Assembly (NCBI RefSeq): GCF_000208745.1
Contig: NC_030859.1
Coordinates: forward strand, 20,602,361 to 20,666,360
Length of the DNA stretch: 64,000 nt
Direction: 5' to 3'
DNA from: Theobroma cacao
Taxonomy: Eukaryota; Streptophyta; Magnoliopsida; Malvales; Malvaceae
The notes beneath the pieces are model-generated. The model was not told where the DNA came from. It did no database searches and was given only the letters and a program-made list of their open reading frames with translations. Shown in pieces: positions 63,981-64,000 of the stretch (position 1 is the first letter of the stretch; every line of letters begins with the position of its first letter). Made by a program: the position numbers and the translations under genes.

Positions 63981-64000
63981 ATTTCTCTCTTTTTTTTTTT

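Overview
The window is plant nuclear DNA, almost certainly from a eudicot. It is AT-rich, with short exons, canonical GT-AG introns, plant-only families (DC1 proteins, a TBL/TBR wall O-acetyltransferase, a GRIK-like kinase, a SINAT E3 ligase, a mitochondrial bS6 protein) and several plant transposon types. I cannot fix the species from sequence alone.

Positions 1-41069 are one tandem array of about three units, all coding on the minus strand. Each unit carries a longer DC1 gene, its AT-rich upstream region (with one or two foldback elements), a TBL gene or remnant and, at the junction to the next unit, a shorter DC1 gene. The long DC1 starts lie at 1125, 18975 and 32956. Once the 3.96 kb Copia element is removed from unit 1, both spacings are about 13.9-14.0 kb. 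Only the third TBL (38683-41069, five exons, 602 codons) is complete. Units 1 and 2 hold TBL pseudogenes that share one breakpoint in exon 2, just before the catalytic GDS box. DC1 copies a, b, d and e are open; copy c is truncated.

Positions 41070-64000 are ordinary gene space: a GRIK-like kinase (+), a bS6m gene (+), a 92-residue single-pass membrane protein (-), a SINAT-type RING E3 ligase (+) and a three-exon Cys-rich 70-residue peptide gene (-) that can be seen only by splicing. The 3' part of the SINAT gene is duplicated downstream and split by a hAT remnant, which itself contains a poly-A retroposon.

The genes do not form one pathway. The array is a local DC1/TBL amplification decaying through deletion and transposon insertion. 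I found no clear sign of a wholly new molecular system. The strongest leads are the array history, the RT-less but open Copia ORF, the repeated upstream motif of the DC1 genes and the spliced Cys-rich peptide. All exon models come from reading splice sites and frames by eye, without transcript support.
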